Below, piece after piece: positions 6,114-13,736 of a DNA stretch of 14,252 bases; position 1 is the stretch's first letter, and each line of letters begins with the position of its first letter. The translations under genes and the position numbers were made by a program. The stretch lies in assembly GCA_002697475.1 (NCBI GenBank), contig NZVW01000033.1:1-14252 (forward strand). The letters are read 5' to 3'. The notes beneath the pieces were generated by a model. That model did no database searches. It was not told the DNA's origin and saw only the letters and a program-made list of their open reading frames with translations. Origin of the DNA: Aquimarina sp. (GTDB taxonomy: Bacteria > Bacteroidota > Bacteroidia > Flavobacteriales > Flavobacteriaceae).

Positions 6114-6458
6114 AAAGTTTATGTTATTATTTTTTTAATAATCAATCGATATTAGTCCTCCTGAAATAAAGCCTTCTTGTCCTTCGTACTTTACTTTATA
6201 AAAGGGATAATCAATTCCGTTATAACTTATAAACTCATCTGATTTACCTATAATTTTGACTTCATCTCCTATCCTTAATACAGAAATAACTTCAGAATCA
6301 AGTTTTGGTAATTTTCTGAATTTTACATTATCCCCAAAAAGATGATAGACTTTATCTTTTTCAAGAAGCTTGTAAGGGCTATGGTATAGATCATTCTGAC
6401 TATAAACTGAAAATGAATAAGTTACAAAAACAGAAATAAAAATCTGAATATCAGGTAT
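5646..6458 (-). pseudogene. Interrupted SH3-domain secreted protein
   Basis: Read on the minus strand from 6458, one reading frame codes for 107 residues, meets TAA at 6135-6137, and then continues open to the stop at 5646. The first part has a hydrophobic export-signal-like segment (IQIFISVFVTYSFSVYSQ) and a bacterial SH3-like region (NVKFRKLPKLDSEVISVLRIGDEVKIIG, ending GQEGFISGGLISIDY). The second part begins KNNNINFVFSLRKENDQYK. Both halves together resemble a flavobacterial SH3-domain protein of about 260-270 residues that I remember as one chain. The break is a single stop codon without a frame change, next to a run of seven A. There is also no ATG, GTG or TTG between the parC stop codon (6459-6461, same frame) and the signal segment; the first codon after that stop is ATA. 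Both facts point to a decayed gene. Rare start-codon use, stop read-through or a sequencing error are the alternatives. Confidence 0.65.
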
Positions 6459-9104
6459 CTAAAATAAACTCGTTTGTTCACCATCTCCATCCTCGCTCTT
6501 ATTGTAGGTGTTTATGTCCTTTTGGTCATTAGAAACTGTTTCTTCCTCTATGACTTCCATATCTTCAGCAGCAACTTCTTCAGGTTCTTCATGTGGTAGT
6601 GATTCCAGTAGATTTAGTTGCTTTACCTTATATGTAGTTAATTGATTCCCAAGCGCTTTTATTCCTTTTACAGCAATAAACTCTTCTATATTTACTTCTT
6701 CATTAGGGCGTTGATCTTTACCCTTAAGCTTTGTAAAAACTATTTCCGCAACTGGTTTATAATCTGTAGAAACTATTTCTAAAAATGAATTAGGATGATC
6801 TGAGATAAACAGCTCATCTTTTTCTGGATTTTCAATCAAAAATCGTTTAACATAATAACGCTCTTTTTCACCGTCCCAATAAATTGCTGAAATTGGCTTA
6901 TTAGGTTTCCATTTTTCTAAAATGATCATATCCTCATCAAAATGTGCTGTCATTTCAGGAATTATAGTCTTAGCTATTCCTTTTTGATTGATAATCAACA
7001 ACCTATCTTCGCCTTTGAATTCACCTAGTAATTCTCCTCTGCCATCAACATTAAGTCGCTGTACCGTCTCGTCGAACCAAATTTTTCTAGGTTTAAGAGT
7101 AGAAACTCCCTGTTCTTTTAACTCTACTTTTTTAATATTATACTTGGTCACCAGATTTCCTTTAACAGCTCTTCCTTTAATCAAAAGATCTGCAAAATCA
7201 AGGTCAAATTTCAGTTTTTTTATACTACCTGACTGGCGCAAAAAGATGGAAACTACTTCCGCCTCTCCGTTAGGATTAGCTGAAAAATAATGAACCTTAG
7301 ATCCTTTATTACCTTGTGTAAGGTCATACTCCTTATCTCTGGTAACTCCTGTCACCGCAAAACGCTTGACATAGGAAGCGCCACCACGTCCATCCTGATA
7401 AATCATGTTATAGATTGTACGCTTATCCTTTTTCTTAAAAATAGCTACATGGATAATATTCTTTCCTATAAAAGTTTTACTATCTACTTTGGTGATCATC
7501 ATTATACCATCAGCCGTAAAACAAATGATGTCATCAATATCACTACAATCTGTTACATATTCGTCCTTTTTAAGAGATGTTCCTACGAAACCTTCTTCCC
7601 TATTCACATAAAGTTTAGTATTTCTGATCACCACCTTTGTAGCTTCAATATCATCAAAGATTTTGATTTCTGTTTTGCGTTCTTTTCCTTCTCCGTATGT
7701 CTTCTTTAACCTTTTAAAATGATCTATTGCATATTCAATCAAATGCTCTAAATGATGCTTTACCTGAGCAATATCAGCCTCTAACACATCAATTTTTTGC
7801 TGAGCTTTGTCAATATCAAACTTGGATATACGCTTAATTCTAATTTCGGTTAACCTAACAATATCTTCTTCAGTAACTGCACGCTTAAGGTGTTTTATAT
7901 GAGGTTTTAAACCTTCATCAATCGCAGAAATTACACCCTCCCAGGTTTCCTCTTCTTCTATTTCACGATAAATTCTATTTTCAATAAAAATACGTTCCAA
8001 AGATGCAAAATGCCATTGTTCCTCCAGTTCATTCAGTTCTATTTCGAGCTCTTGCTTTAATAAATCAACAGTATTATCTGTTGATCGTCTAAGCATTTCT
8101 GACACTCCTATAAAATTTGGCCTGTTATCCTCGATAATACATGCCAAAGGAGAAATTGATACTTCGCAATTGGTGAATGCATATAATGCATCAATAGTTT
8201 TATCAGGAGATATCCCTGATGGTAAATGCACCAGAATCTCAACTTCTGCTGCAGTATTATCTTCTATCTTCTTAACTTTGATTTTTCCTTTGTCATTGGC
8301 CTTCAATATAGAATCAATCAAGGTTGATGTCGTTGTGGAAAAAGGAATCTCTGTAATAATCAATGTGTTTTTATCGAGTTGAGAGATTTTTGCCCTCACT
8401 CTTACCTTTCCACCTCGATTACCGTCATTATAATTCGTAAAATCGGCGATACCTGCCGTAGGAAAATCAGGATATATCTTAAAGCGCTTGCCTTGCAAAT
8501 GCTTTATAGATGCATCTATCAATTCTAAAAAATTGTGTGGTAATATTTTAGTACTTAATCCAACGGCTATTCCCTCTGCACCCTGAGCTAACAATAATGG
8601 AAATTTAACTGGAAGATTTATCGGTTCTTTTTTTCTACCATCATAGGATAGTTGCCACTCCGTAACTTTAGGATTATACACAACGTCCAAAGCAAATTTA
8701 GAGAGGCGAGCCTCTATATATCTGGATGCAGCTGCACCATCACCTGTTAGAATATTACCCCAGTTACCCTGCATATCGATCAATAAATCTTTTTGACCGA
8801 TCTGAACCATAGCATCTGAGATACTGGCATCTCCGTGAGGGTGATATTGCATCGTGTGACCTACAATATTGGCAACTTTGTTATACCTGCCATCATCAAG
8901 ATCCTTCATAGAATGTAAAATTCTACGTTGTACAGGCTTTAAACCATCTTCAATTGCAGGAACCGCTCGTTCCAGTATTACATAAGAAGCATAATCCAAA
9001 AACCAATCCTGATACATGCCGGATACTTTGGTAATCACTTCTTGTGTTTCTTCCTGATTTGATTCGCTATTGTGTAATTCCTCGTTTTCGTTTTCCAGGT
9101 CCAT
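6459..9104 (-). CDS. parC: DNA topoisomerase IV subunit A
   Basis: This 881-residue protein is the breakage-reunion subunit of the type IIA enzyme that unlinks daughter chromosomes. After a poorly conserved acidic N-terminus, the winged-helix domain starts at about residue 25 (SGMYQDWFLDYASYVILERAVPAIEDGLKPVQRRILHSM). The catalytic tyrosine is Tyr129 in AAASRYIEARLS, preceded by Arg128. The quinolone pocket reads HPHGDASISDAMV (88-100), with Ala93 and Asp97 where E. coli ParC has Ser80 and Glu84. The tower and coiled-coil regions run to about residue 490, followed by a C-terminal beta-pinwheel-like part and an acidic tail (from ~830). It groups with ParC rather than GyrA by the motif YASYVILERAVPAIEDGLKPVQRR. 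It lies 53 bases after parE on the same strand, so the two should be one operon. Its TAG stop abuts the degraded SH3 gene in the same frame. Confidence 0.95.
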   Translation of the reverse strand: MDLENENEELHNSESNQEETQEVITKVSGMYQDWFLDYASYVILERAVPAIEDGLKPVQRRILHSMKDLDDGRYNKVANIVGHTMQYHPHGDASISDAMVQIGQKDLLIDMQGNWGNILTGDGAAASRYIEARLSKFALDVVYNPKVTEWQLSYDGRKKEPINLPVKFPLLLAQGAEGIAVGLSTKILPHNFLELIDASIKHLQGKRFKIYPDFPTAGIADFTNYNDGNRGGKVRVRAKISQLDKNTLIITEIPFSTTTSTLIDSILKANDKGKIKVKKIEDNTAAEVEILVHLPSGISPDKTIDALYAFTNCEVSISPLACIIEDNRPNFIGVSEMLRRSTDNTVDLLKQELEIELNELEEQWHFASLERIFIENRIYREIEEEETWEGVISAIDEGLKPHIKHLKRAVTEEDIVRLTEIRIKRISKFDIDKAQQKIDVLEADIAQVKHHLEHLIEYAIDHFKRLKKTYGEGKERKTEIKIFDDIEATKVVIRNTKLYVNREEGFVGTSLKKDEYVTDCSDIDDIICFTADGIMMITKVDSKTFIGKNIIHVAIFKKKDKRTIYNMIYQDGRGGASYVKRFAVTGVTRDKEYDLTQGNKGSKVHYFSANPNGEAEVVSIFLRQSGSIKKLKFDLDFADLLIKGRAVKGNLVTKYNIKKVELKEQGVSTLKPRKIWFDETVQRLNVDGRGELLGEFKGEDRLLIINQKGIAKTIIPEMTAHFDEDMIILEKWKPNKPISAIYWDGEKERYYVKRFLIENPEKDELFISDHPNSFLEIVSTDYKPVAEIVFTKLKGKDQRPNEEVNIEEFIAVKGIKALGNQLTTYKVKQLNLLESLPHEEPEEVAAEDMEVIEEETVSNDQKDINTYNKSEDGDGEQTSLF

Positions 9105-9157
9105 AAGTATTTATGGGGCTTTAAATTTAGTTACGTATTAATAAGCGGTTGTTATAA

Positions 9158-11011
9158 TTACTCTTCTATTGTATCTAACTCTACTTTAAGGTTATCGATA
9201 ATAAACTCTTGTCTTTCGGGCGTATTCTTACCCATATAGAATGACAGTAATTCTTCAATAGTCATCTCTTTATCAAGCATTACCGGGTCTAATCGTATAT
9301 CCTCTCCTATAAAATGCTTAAACTCATCCGGAGAAATTTCACCGAGTCCTTTAAATCGTGTGATTTCCGGTTTACCGGATAGTTTTTGAATTGCATCTCT
9401 CTTTTCCTGTTCAGAATAACAATAAATGGTTTCCTTTTTATTTCTAACTCTAAACAACGGTGTTTGAAGTATATACAAATGTCCTTCTTTTATCAACTCA
9501 GGAAAAAATTGTAAGAAAAAGGTAATCAATAACAATCTAATATGCATCCCGTCAACATCCGCATCAGTAGCAATAACGATATTATTATACCTTAAGTCTT
9601 CCATAGACTCCTCAATGTTAAGAGCGGCTTGCAAAAGATTGAATTCTTCATTTTCATACACAATCTTCTTACTCATATTGTAACTGTTCAATGGCTTACC
9701 TCTAAGACTAAACACTGCCTGAGTATTAACATCCCTAGACTTGGTAATGGAACCACTTGCTGAGTCTCCCTCTGTGATGAATAAAGTACTCTCCAGATTG
9801 CGTTCTTTTTTACTGTCTGTAAGGTGAACGCGACAATCTCTAAGCTTTTTATTATGCAAACTTGCTTTCTTAGCACGCTCCTTAGCCAACTTTCTGATTC
9901 CAGAAAGTTCTTTTCTTTCTCGTTCTGCCTGAAGAATTTTACGTTGAAGTTTTTCAGCAGTTTCCGGATTCTTATGCAGATAATTATCCAGGGCAGTCTT
10001 TAAAAAGTCGTTGATATATGTACGTACTGTTGGTAGTTTACCACCCATATCCGTAGAACCTAATTTTGTTTTTGTTTGACTTTCAAAAACCGGTTCCATA
10101 ACTTTAATACTAATCGCTGAGACTATAGATTTTCTAACATCACTAGCTTCATAATTTTTGCCATAAAATTCTCTGATAGTCTTTACCACAGCTTCTCTAA
10201 ACGCTGCTTGGTGTGTACCTCCCTGAGTGGTATTCTGACCATTAACAAAAGAATGATATTCCTCGCTATATTGTGTTTTGCTATGCGTTAAAGCAACTTC
10301 GATATCGTCTCCTTTAAGGTGAATGATATCATACAGACGATCATCTTCATGAATACTTTCTGATAAAAGATCTTTTAAACCATTTTCAGAATAAAACTTT
10401 TCTCCATTAAAAATTATGGTCAGTCCCGGATTAAGGTAAACATAATTTTTCAGCATCTTCTCTACATACTCATTTCTGAATTTGTAGTTTTTAAAGATTG
10501 TATCATCAGGTATAAAAGAAACTTTAGTTCCTCTTCTTCTTGAGGTTTCTTCAAGAGTTTCCTGATTGGTTAAATTCCCTGCTTCGAATTCTGCAGATGC
10601 TGATTTTCCATCTCGGGTGGATTCTACCCTAAAGTACGCAGATAATGCATTAACTGCTTTTGTACCTACACCATTAAGTCCTACAGATTTTTTGAAGGCC
10701 CTGGTATCATATTTACCTCCGGTATTCATTTTGGATACTACATCCACCACTTTACCAAGAGGTATTCCACGTCCAAAATCCCTAACGATAACTTTAGTAC
10801 CCTGTATCGAAATTTCTATGGTCTTACCAGCACCCATGACGAATTCGTCAATAGAGTTATCCAGTACCTCTTTCAATAAAATATAAATTCCATCATCTGG
10901 TGTAGAACCATCTCCTAACTTACCTATATACATCCCCGGACGCATACGGATATGCTCTTTCCAGTCCAGAGACCGTATATTATCTTCAGTATATTTTGTT
11001 TCCTGACTCAT
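9158..11011 (-). CDS. parE: DNA topoisomerase IV subunit B
   Basis: This 617-residue protein is the ATPase and TOPRIM subunit of topoisomerase IV and pairs with the ParC downstream. The GHKL ATP-binding domain shows the catalytic Glu48 and magnesium-binding Asn52 in KEVLDNSIDE, Asp78 in DFGRGIP, and the ATP lid GLNGVGTKAVNALS (111-124). The transducer domain contains FVNGQNTTQGGTH (255-267) and QTKTKLG (312-318), whose Gln312 and Lys314 match the ATP-contacting pair. The TOPRIM domain has EGDSASG starting at Glu414 and the metal-binding DADVDG (483-488); RFKGLGEISPDEF and a typical C-terminus follow. All key residues are present. The length is close to E. coli ParE and lacks the insertion of GyrB from enterobacteria. 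It is the first gene of the parE-parC operon, transcribed away from modA, with an exact -7 box 43-50 bases upstream. Confidence 0.95.
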   Translation of the reverse strand: MSQETKYTEDNIRSLDWKEHIRMRPGMYIGKLGDGSTPDDGIYILLKEVLDNSIDEFVMGAGKTIEISIQGTKVIVRDFGRGIPLGKVVDVVSKMNTGGKYDTRAFKKSVGLNGVGTKAVNALSAYFRVESTRDGKSASAEFEAGNLTNQETLEETSRRRGTKVSFIPDDTIFKNYKFRNEYVEKMLKNYVYLNPGLTIIFNGEKFYSENGLKDLLSESIHEDDRLYDIIHLKGDDIEVALTHSKTQYSEEYHSFVNGQNTTQGGTHQAAFREAVVKTIREFYGKNYEASDVRKSIVSAISIKVMEPVFESQTKTKLGSTDMGGKLPTVRTYINDFLKTALDNYLHKNPETAEKLQRKILQAERERKELSGIRKLAKERAKKASLHNKKLRDCRVHLTDSKKERNLESTLFITEGDSASGSITKSRDVNTQAVFSLRGKPLNSYNMSKKIVYENEEFNLLQAALNIEESMEDLRYNNIVIATDADVDGMHIRLLLITFFLQFFPELIKEGHLYILQTPLFRVRNKKETIYCYSEQEKRDAIQKLSGKPEITRFKGLGEISPDEFKHFIGEDIRLDPVMLDKEMTIEELLSFYMGKNTPERQEFIIDNLKVELDTIEE

Positions 11012-11053
11012 AAAATTTTGGGTAGAATGCAGGCTAATATAAGGTTATACCTA

Positions 11054-11061
11054 CAAAATTA
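11054..11061 (-). promoter_or_regulatory. Putative -7 box of the parE-parC operon
   Basis: On the minus strand these bases read TAATTTTG, an exact TAnnTTTG match, 43 bases before the parE ATG. The nearest upstream TTG (reverse complement of 11088-11090) is 26 bases away, longer than the usual 17-23, so the -33 part is unconvincing. Confidence 0.45.
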
Positions 11062-11136
11062 AAACACCACACACGTAAATTAATTAACAATTATGGTTTT
11101 GATTTTGTTGATTACATAAACAGTTTTTTATCAGTG

Positions 11137-11174
11137 TTTTACTGTTAAATAAAAATCAATAGCTTTGTTTAACA
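11137..11174 (+). promoter_or_regulatory. Promoter of modABC with an inverted repeat around the -7 box
   Basis: TAGCTTTG at 11160-11167 matches TAnnTTTG exactly; a TTTT at 11137-11140 lies 19 bases upstream where the -33 TTTG would be. The arms TGTTAAA (11143-11149) and TTTAACA (11168-11174) are perfect reverse complements and bracket the -7 box, ending near the expected transcription start and 16 bases before the modA ATG. The arrangement fits an operator for a repressor, for example one that senses molybdate, but it does not obviously match the E. coli ModE site. Confidence 0.5.
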
Positions 11175-11189
11175 AAAAACCAGATTGTA

Positions 11190-11948
11190 ATGCTTAGATT
11201 ACAGATAATGCTTATGCTTATCATTTCTCTAGTGATGACCTCGTGTGGGCATAAAGAAAACTCCACTTTAATTATAGCGGGGGCCTCTAGTACTGAATTT
11301 GTAATGGAAGAGCTTATTCAGGAATTTAAAGGGCAAACAGGAGTGAATTGTAAGCTTATTACCGGATCATCAGGAAAACTAAGCTCTCAGATCAAAGAAC
11401 AAGCTCCATATGATATGTTTGTATCGGCTGATATGGAGTATCCTACTTATTTGTTTGATCTAGGTTTAACCACAGAAAAACCTATTCATTTCGCTAATGG
11501 CAGACTAGTGCTTTGGACTCTAAATGATTCCCTTGTACCTGTTATTGATGTACTAGAAAGCAACCAAGTCAAAGCCATTGCCATATCTAATCCAAAACAT
11601 GCCCCCTATGGAAAAGCCGCTTTTCAATCTTTGAATTACTACAAAAAAAATAACGATACTATTTTAAAGAAGTTGATCTGGCCAGAAAATGTTTCCCAAG
11701 TCAATCATTTTGTATACTCAGGATCCACTGATATAGGATTTACATCAAAATCATCCGTTTTGAGCCCTAAACTTATGGGTAAAGGTAAATGGGCTGATAT
11801 TGACCCTAAAAGTCATCAACCTATTAAACAGAGTTTAGTGGTTATAAAAAACACGATAAATATAGCTGCAGCAAACCGTTTTAAAGAATTTATTGTTTCA
11901 GAGAAAGCAAAAGCTATACTTAATAAATTTGGATATATTACATTTTAG
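11190..11948 (+). CDS. modA: Molybdate ABC transporter substrate-binding lipoprotein
   Basis: This 252-residue protein is a ModA-type periplasmic binding protein. A hydrophobic signal segment ends in SLVMTSC, giving a lipid anchor at Cys19 rather than a free periplasmic form. The mature protein starts the two-lobed fold with LIIAGASSTEFVMEELIQEF (27-46). Probable oxyanion contacts are Ser33/Ser34, Ser60/Ser61 in GSSGKLSSQI, and the backbone at Ala138 in NPKHAPYGKAA. By eye, the place of E. coli ModA Tyr170 (in GIVYATD) is taken by Ser186 (GFTSKSS), so molybdate is the most likely but not the only possible ligand; tungstate or a related anion cannot be excluded. It is the first gene of modABC, with modB beginning 12 bases after its stop. 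It delivers the anion to the ModB channel in the inner membrane. Confidence 0.88.
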   Translation: MLRLQIMLMLIISLVMTSCGHKENSTLIIAGASSTEFVMEELIQEFKGQTGVNCKLITGSSGKLSSQIKEQAPYDMFVSADMEYPTYLFDLGLTTEKPIHFANGRLVLWTLNDSLVPVIDVLESNQVKAIAISNPKHAPYGKAAFQSLNYYKKNNDTILKKLIWPENVSQVNHFVYSGSTDIGFTSKSSVLSPKLMGKGKWADIDPKSHQPIKQSLVVIKNTINIAAANRFKEFIVSEKAKAILNKFGYITF

Positions 11949-11960
11949 TTTTTATTAAAT

Positions 11961-12635
11961 ATGGATTGGGGACCTCTACTACTAACTTTAAAGCTTGCCT
12001 TACTAACAACTTTTTTATTGTTCTTTGTGAGTGTACCTATAGCTTATAGTTTAGCCTATTCTAGAGGAAAATTGAAACCCGTTTTTGAAGCTCTGATTAG
12101 CTTGCCTCTTGTACTTCCTCCTACGGTTTTAGGGTTTTATTTATTAATTTCCTTTAGCCCTTCGAGTGTTATAGGTGAATTTTTAAATGATTGGATAGGG
12201 CTACAACTTGTTTTCAGTTTTGAAGGTTTGGTTTTTGCATCGATACTGTATAGTTTACCCTTTATGGTACAACCCTTACAAGCAGGTTTATCCAGCCTTC
12301 CACAAAACCTTAAACATGCATCAAATCTATTAGGTAAATCAGATTTTGTGACGCTTTTTAAAGTGTTGCTACCCAATATAAAACCATCAATTTTAACGGG
12401 TATAGTACTTTCATTTACGCATACCATAGGAGAATTTGGCGTAGTACTAATGATCGGTGGGAATATCCCTGATAAAACCAGGGTGGCATCTGTGGCCATT
12501 TTTGAAGAGGTTGAATCCCTAAATTATGAAACTGCACATTACTATTCCGCAATACTGTTGCTTGTGACCTTTATAATCTTAGTGTTCACTTTTACCTTAA
12601 ACAGAAGGCTACAAAAAAATAATAGCTTATGGTAG
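11961..12635 (+). CDS. modB: Molybdate ABC transporter permease
   Basis: The 224-residue protein has about five membrane helices (roughly 9-31, 42-64, 85-105, 145-166 and 196-215), as expected for ModB. The coupling (EAA) loop LKHASNLLGKSDFVTLFKVLLPNI (117-140) contains the key Gly125 and the conserved Leu-Pro of this motif. It should dock into the ModC ATPase. GEFGVVLMIGGNIPDKTRVASVAIFEEVE (157-185) is the typical ModB/CysT segment near the gate. LPLVLPPTVLGFYLL (48-62) is equally characteristic. Two copies would form the inner-membrane channel fed by ModA. The 3' end overlaps modC by seven bases (the modC ATG lies inside the last codons), which suggests translational coupling. Confidence 0.92.
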   Translation: MDWGPLLLTLKLALLTTFLLFFVSVPIAYSLAYSRGKLKPVFEALISLPLVLPPTVLGFYLLISFSPSSVIGEFLNDWIGLQLVFSFEGLVFASILYSLPFMVQPLQAGLSSLPQNLKHASNLLGKSDFVTLFKVLLPNIKPSILTGIVLSFTHTIGEFGVVLMIGGNIPDKTRVASVAIFEEVESLNYETAHYYSAILLLVTFIILVFTFTLNRRLQKNNSLW

Positions 12636-13477
12636 ATATTGATATACATAAAATACTAAAGGGAAAATCAGGTAACTTTAACTTAAATATAAAGCTACAT
12701 ATTGAAAAGGGTAAAATAATTGGGATTTATGGTGCCTCTGGAGAAGGAAAGACAAGTTTAGCAAAGATGTTATGTGGTATTTTAATGCCTGATCAAGGAA
12801 AGATTATTGTAGCAGATCAGGTTTGGTATGATTCTGAAAAGAAAATTAACTTAAAACCACAGAAAAGATCTGCGAACCTGATGTTTCAGGATTATGCTTT
12901 GTTTCCAAATATGAGTGTTAGGAAAAATCTTGAGTTTGCACTTCAAAAAAATGGAGACTCCAAAATAATTGAAGATATTATCAGTATTATCGAATTAGAA
13001 AATCTTCAGCATTCTAAAATACATAAGTTATCCGGGGGACAACAACAAAGAGTTGCTTTAGCCAGAGCAATGGTTAATATGCCACGACTTTTGATTCTGG
13101 ATGAACCTTTATCAGCTATTGATGAGGAAATGAGAATTAAATTGCAGGATTACATTCTCAAAACTCATAAGGCCTATCATCTTACTACAATTTTAATTAG
13201 CCACAATATCAGCGAATTACACAAAATTGCAGACTCAGTCTACGAATTAGAAAACGGTAGTTTACATCAAGTAAAAGCTAAGAGTAATTCTGATAATAAT
13301 ACTTCAGTATCAGGAAAAGTAGTTAAAAAAACACTTAAACCTCCTTTCGTTGAGATTACCATTATTTATGGTAATACTCATTTAAACTTTACAACACGAG
13401 CAGAAAAAGCTGCAAATATTAATGAAGGTCAGATAGTTACTATACCAGAGGATATGCTAAACACCGATTTTAAATAA
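12629..13477 (+). CDS. modC: Molybdate ABC transporter ATP-binding protein
   Basis: This 282-residue ATPase powers the ModAB importer from the cytoplasmic face. It has Walker A GASGEGKTS (35-43), the Q-loop Gln87 in FQDYALFPNMSV, the signature LSGGQQQRVALARA (134-147), Walker B LLILDEP (154-160) with catalytic Glu159, and the switch His192 in ISHN. All motifs are intact. After about residue 220 a short C-terminal extension (SGKVVKKTLKPPFVEITIIYGNTHLNF, then VTIPED) looks like a single MOP/TOBE-type fold that could bind molybdate and restrain transport when the anion is abundant. E. coli ModC is about 70 residues longer, so this regulatory part is reduced. Translation probably couples to modB through the seven-base overlap. 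The stop codon is immediately followed by a terminator, which ends the operon. Confidence 0.92.
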   Translation: MVDIDIHKILKGKSGNFNLNIKLHIEKGKIIGIYGASGEGKTSLAKMLCGILMPDQGKIIVADQVWYDSEKKINLKPQKRSANLMFQDYALFPNMSVRKNLEFALQKNGDSKIIEDIISIIELENLQHSKIHKLSGGQQQRVALARAMVNMPRLLILDEPLSAIDEEMRIKLQDYILKTHKAYHLTTILISHNISELHKIADSVYELENGSLHQVKAKSNSDNNTSVSGKVVKKTLKPPFVEITIIYGNTHLNFTTRAEKAANINEGQIVTIPEDMLNTDFK

Positions 13478-13506
13478 GAAAGCACACCTAAAAAGGTATG
13501 CTTTCT
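13477..13506. terminator. Bidirectional terminator between modC and the convergent small ORF
   Basis: AGAAAGCACACCT (13477-13489) pairs with AGGTATGCTTTCT (13494-13506) around an AAAA loop, with one C-A mismatch in a 13-bp stem. It begins at the last base of the modC stop codon. No long T tract follows on the plus strand; on the minus strand TTATTTAAAAT follows, so it may serve the convergent small ORF at least as well. Confidence 0.75.
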
Positions 13507-13517
13507 GTACATTCTAC

Positions 13518-13661
13518 TTAATTTTTGTGCTTAAGCTTCTGTATTTTCTTTTGCTGTAATTCTTTTTGTTTTTTCTTAGCTAACAATTCATCCGTAAAAC
13601 GAGTTCCGTCTTTGTGCATATCTGCAAGAATAACATCGCTATTTGCTTTTTTATCGTGCAT
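13518..13661 (-). CDS. Small basic protein, 47 residues, unknown
   Basis: A short minus-strand frame begins at ATG (13659-13661) and ends at TAA (13518-13520). The product starts MHDKKANSDVILADMHKDG, continues TRFTDELLAKKKQKELQQ and ends KKIQKLKHKN. The C-terminal half is a lysine- and glutamine-rich amphipathic stretch that should be helical. There is no signal peptide or membrane segment. The balanced codon use, the ordered N-terminal half and the terminator directly behind the stop argue for a real gene. It follows the M61 peptidase gene by 75 bases on the same strand. TTTACTTTGTGTAAAA just upstream resembles a weak promoter -7 region but would leave a very short leader. The highly charged tail suggests contact with nucleic acid or ribosomes, but this is only inference. 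Confidence 0.6.
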   Translation of the reverse strand: MHDKKANSDVILADMHKDGTRFTDELLAKKKQKELQQKKIQKLKHKN

Positions 13662-13736
13662 AACTTTTTTACACAAAGTAAAAAAAATCAATTACATCGG
13701 CACTTAAAGGCTAGTTAAGAAAAATACAGCGTTTGG

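Noticed and set aside
7290..7709. Plus-strand open frame of 139 codons inside parC
   Set aside because: It is fully antisense to well-conserved parC codons; the product (Cys-, Phe- and Ser-rich) shows no domain and no promoter.
12137..12499. Minus-strand open frame of 120 codons inside modB
   Set aside because: It is antisense to conserved modB sequence, including the EAA loop, and is best explained as a shadow.
13525..13707. Plus-strand open frame of 60 codons after modC
   Set aside because: Its Cys/Phe-rich product is the reverse reading of the more plausible small basic minus-strand gene at 13518-13661.
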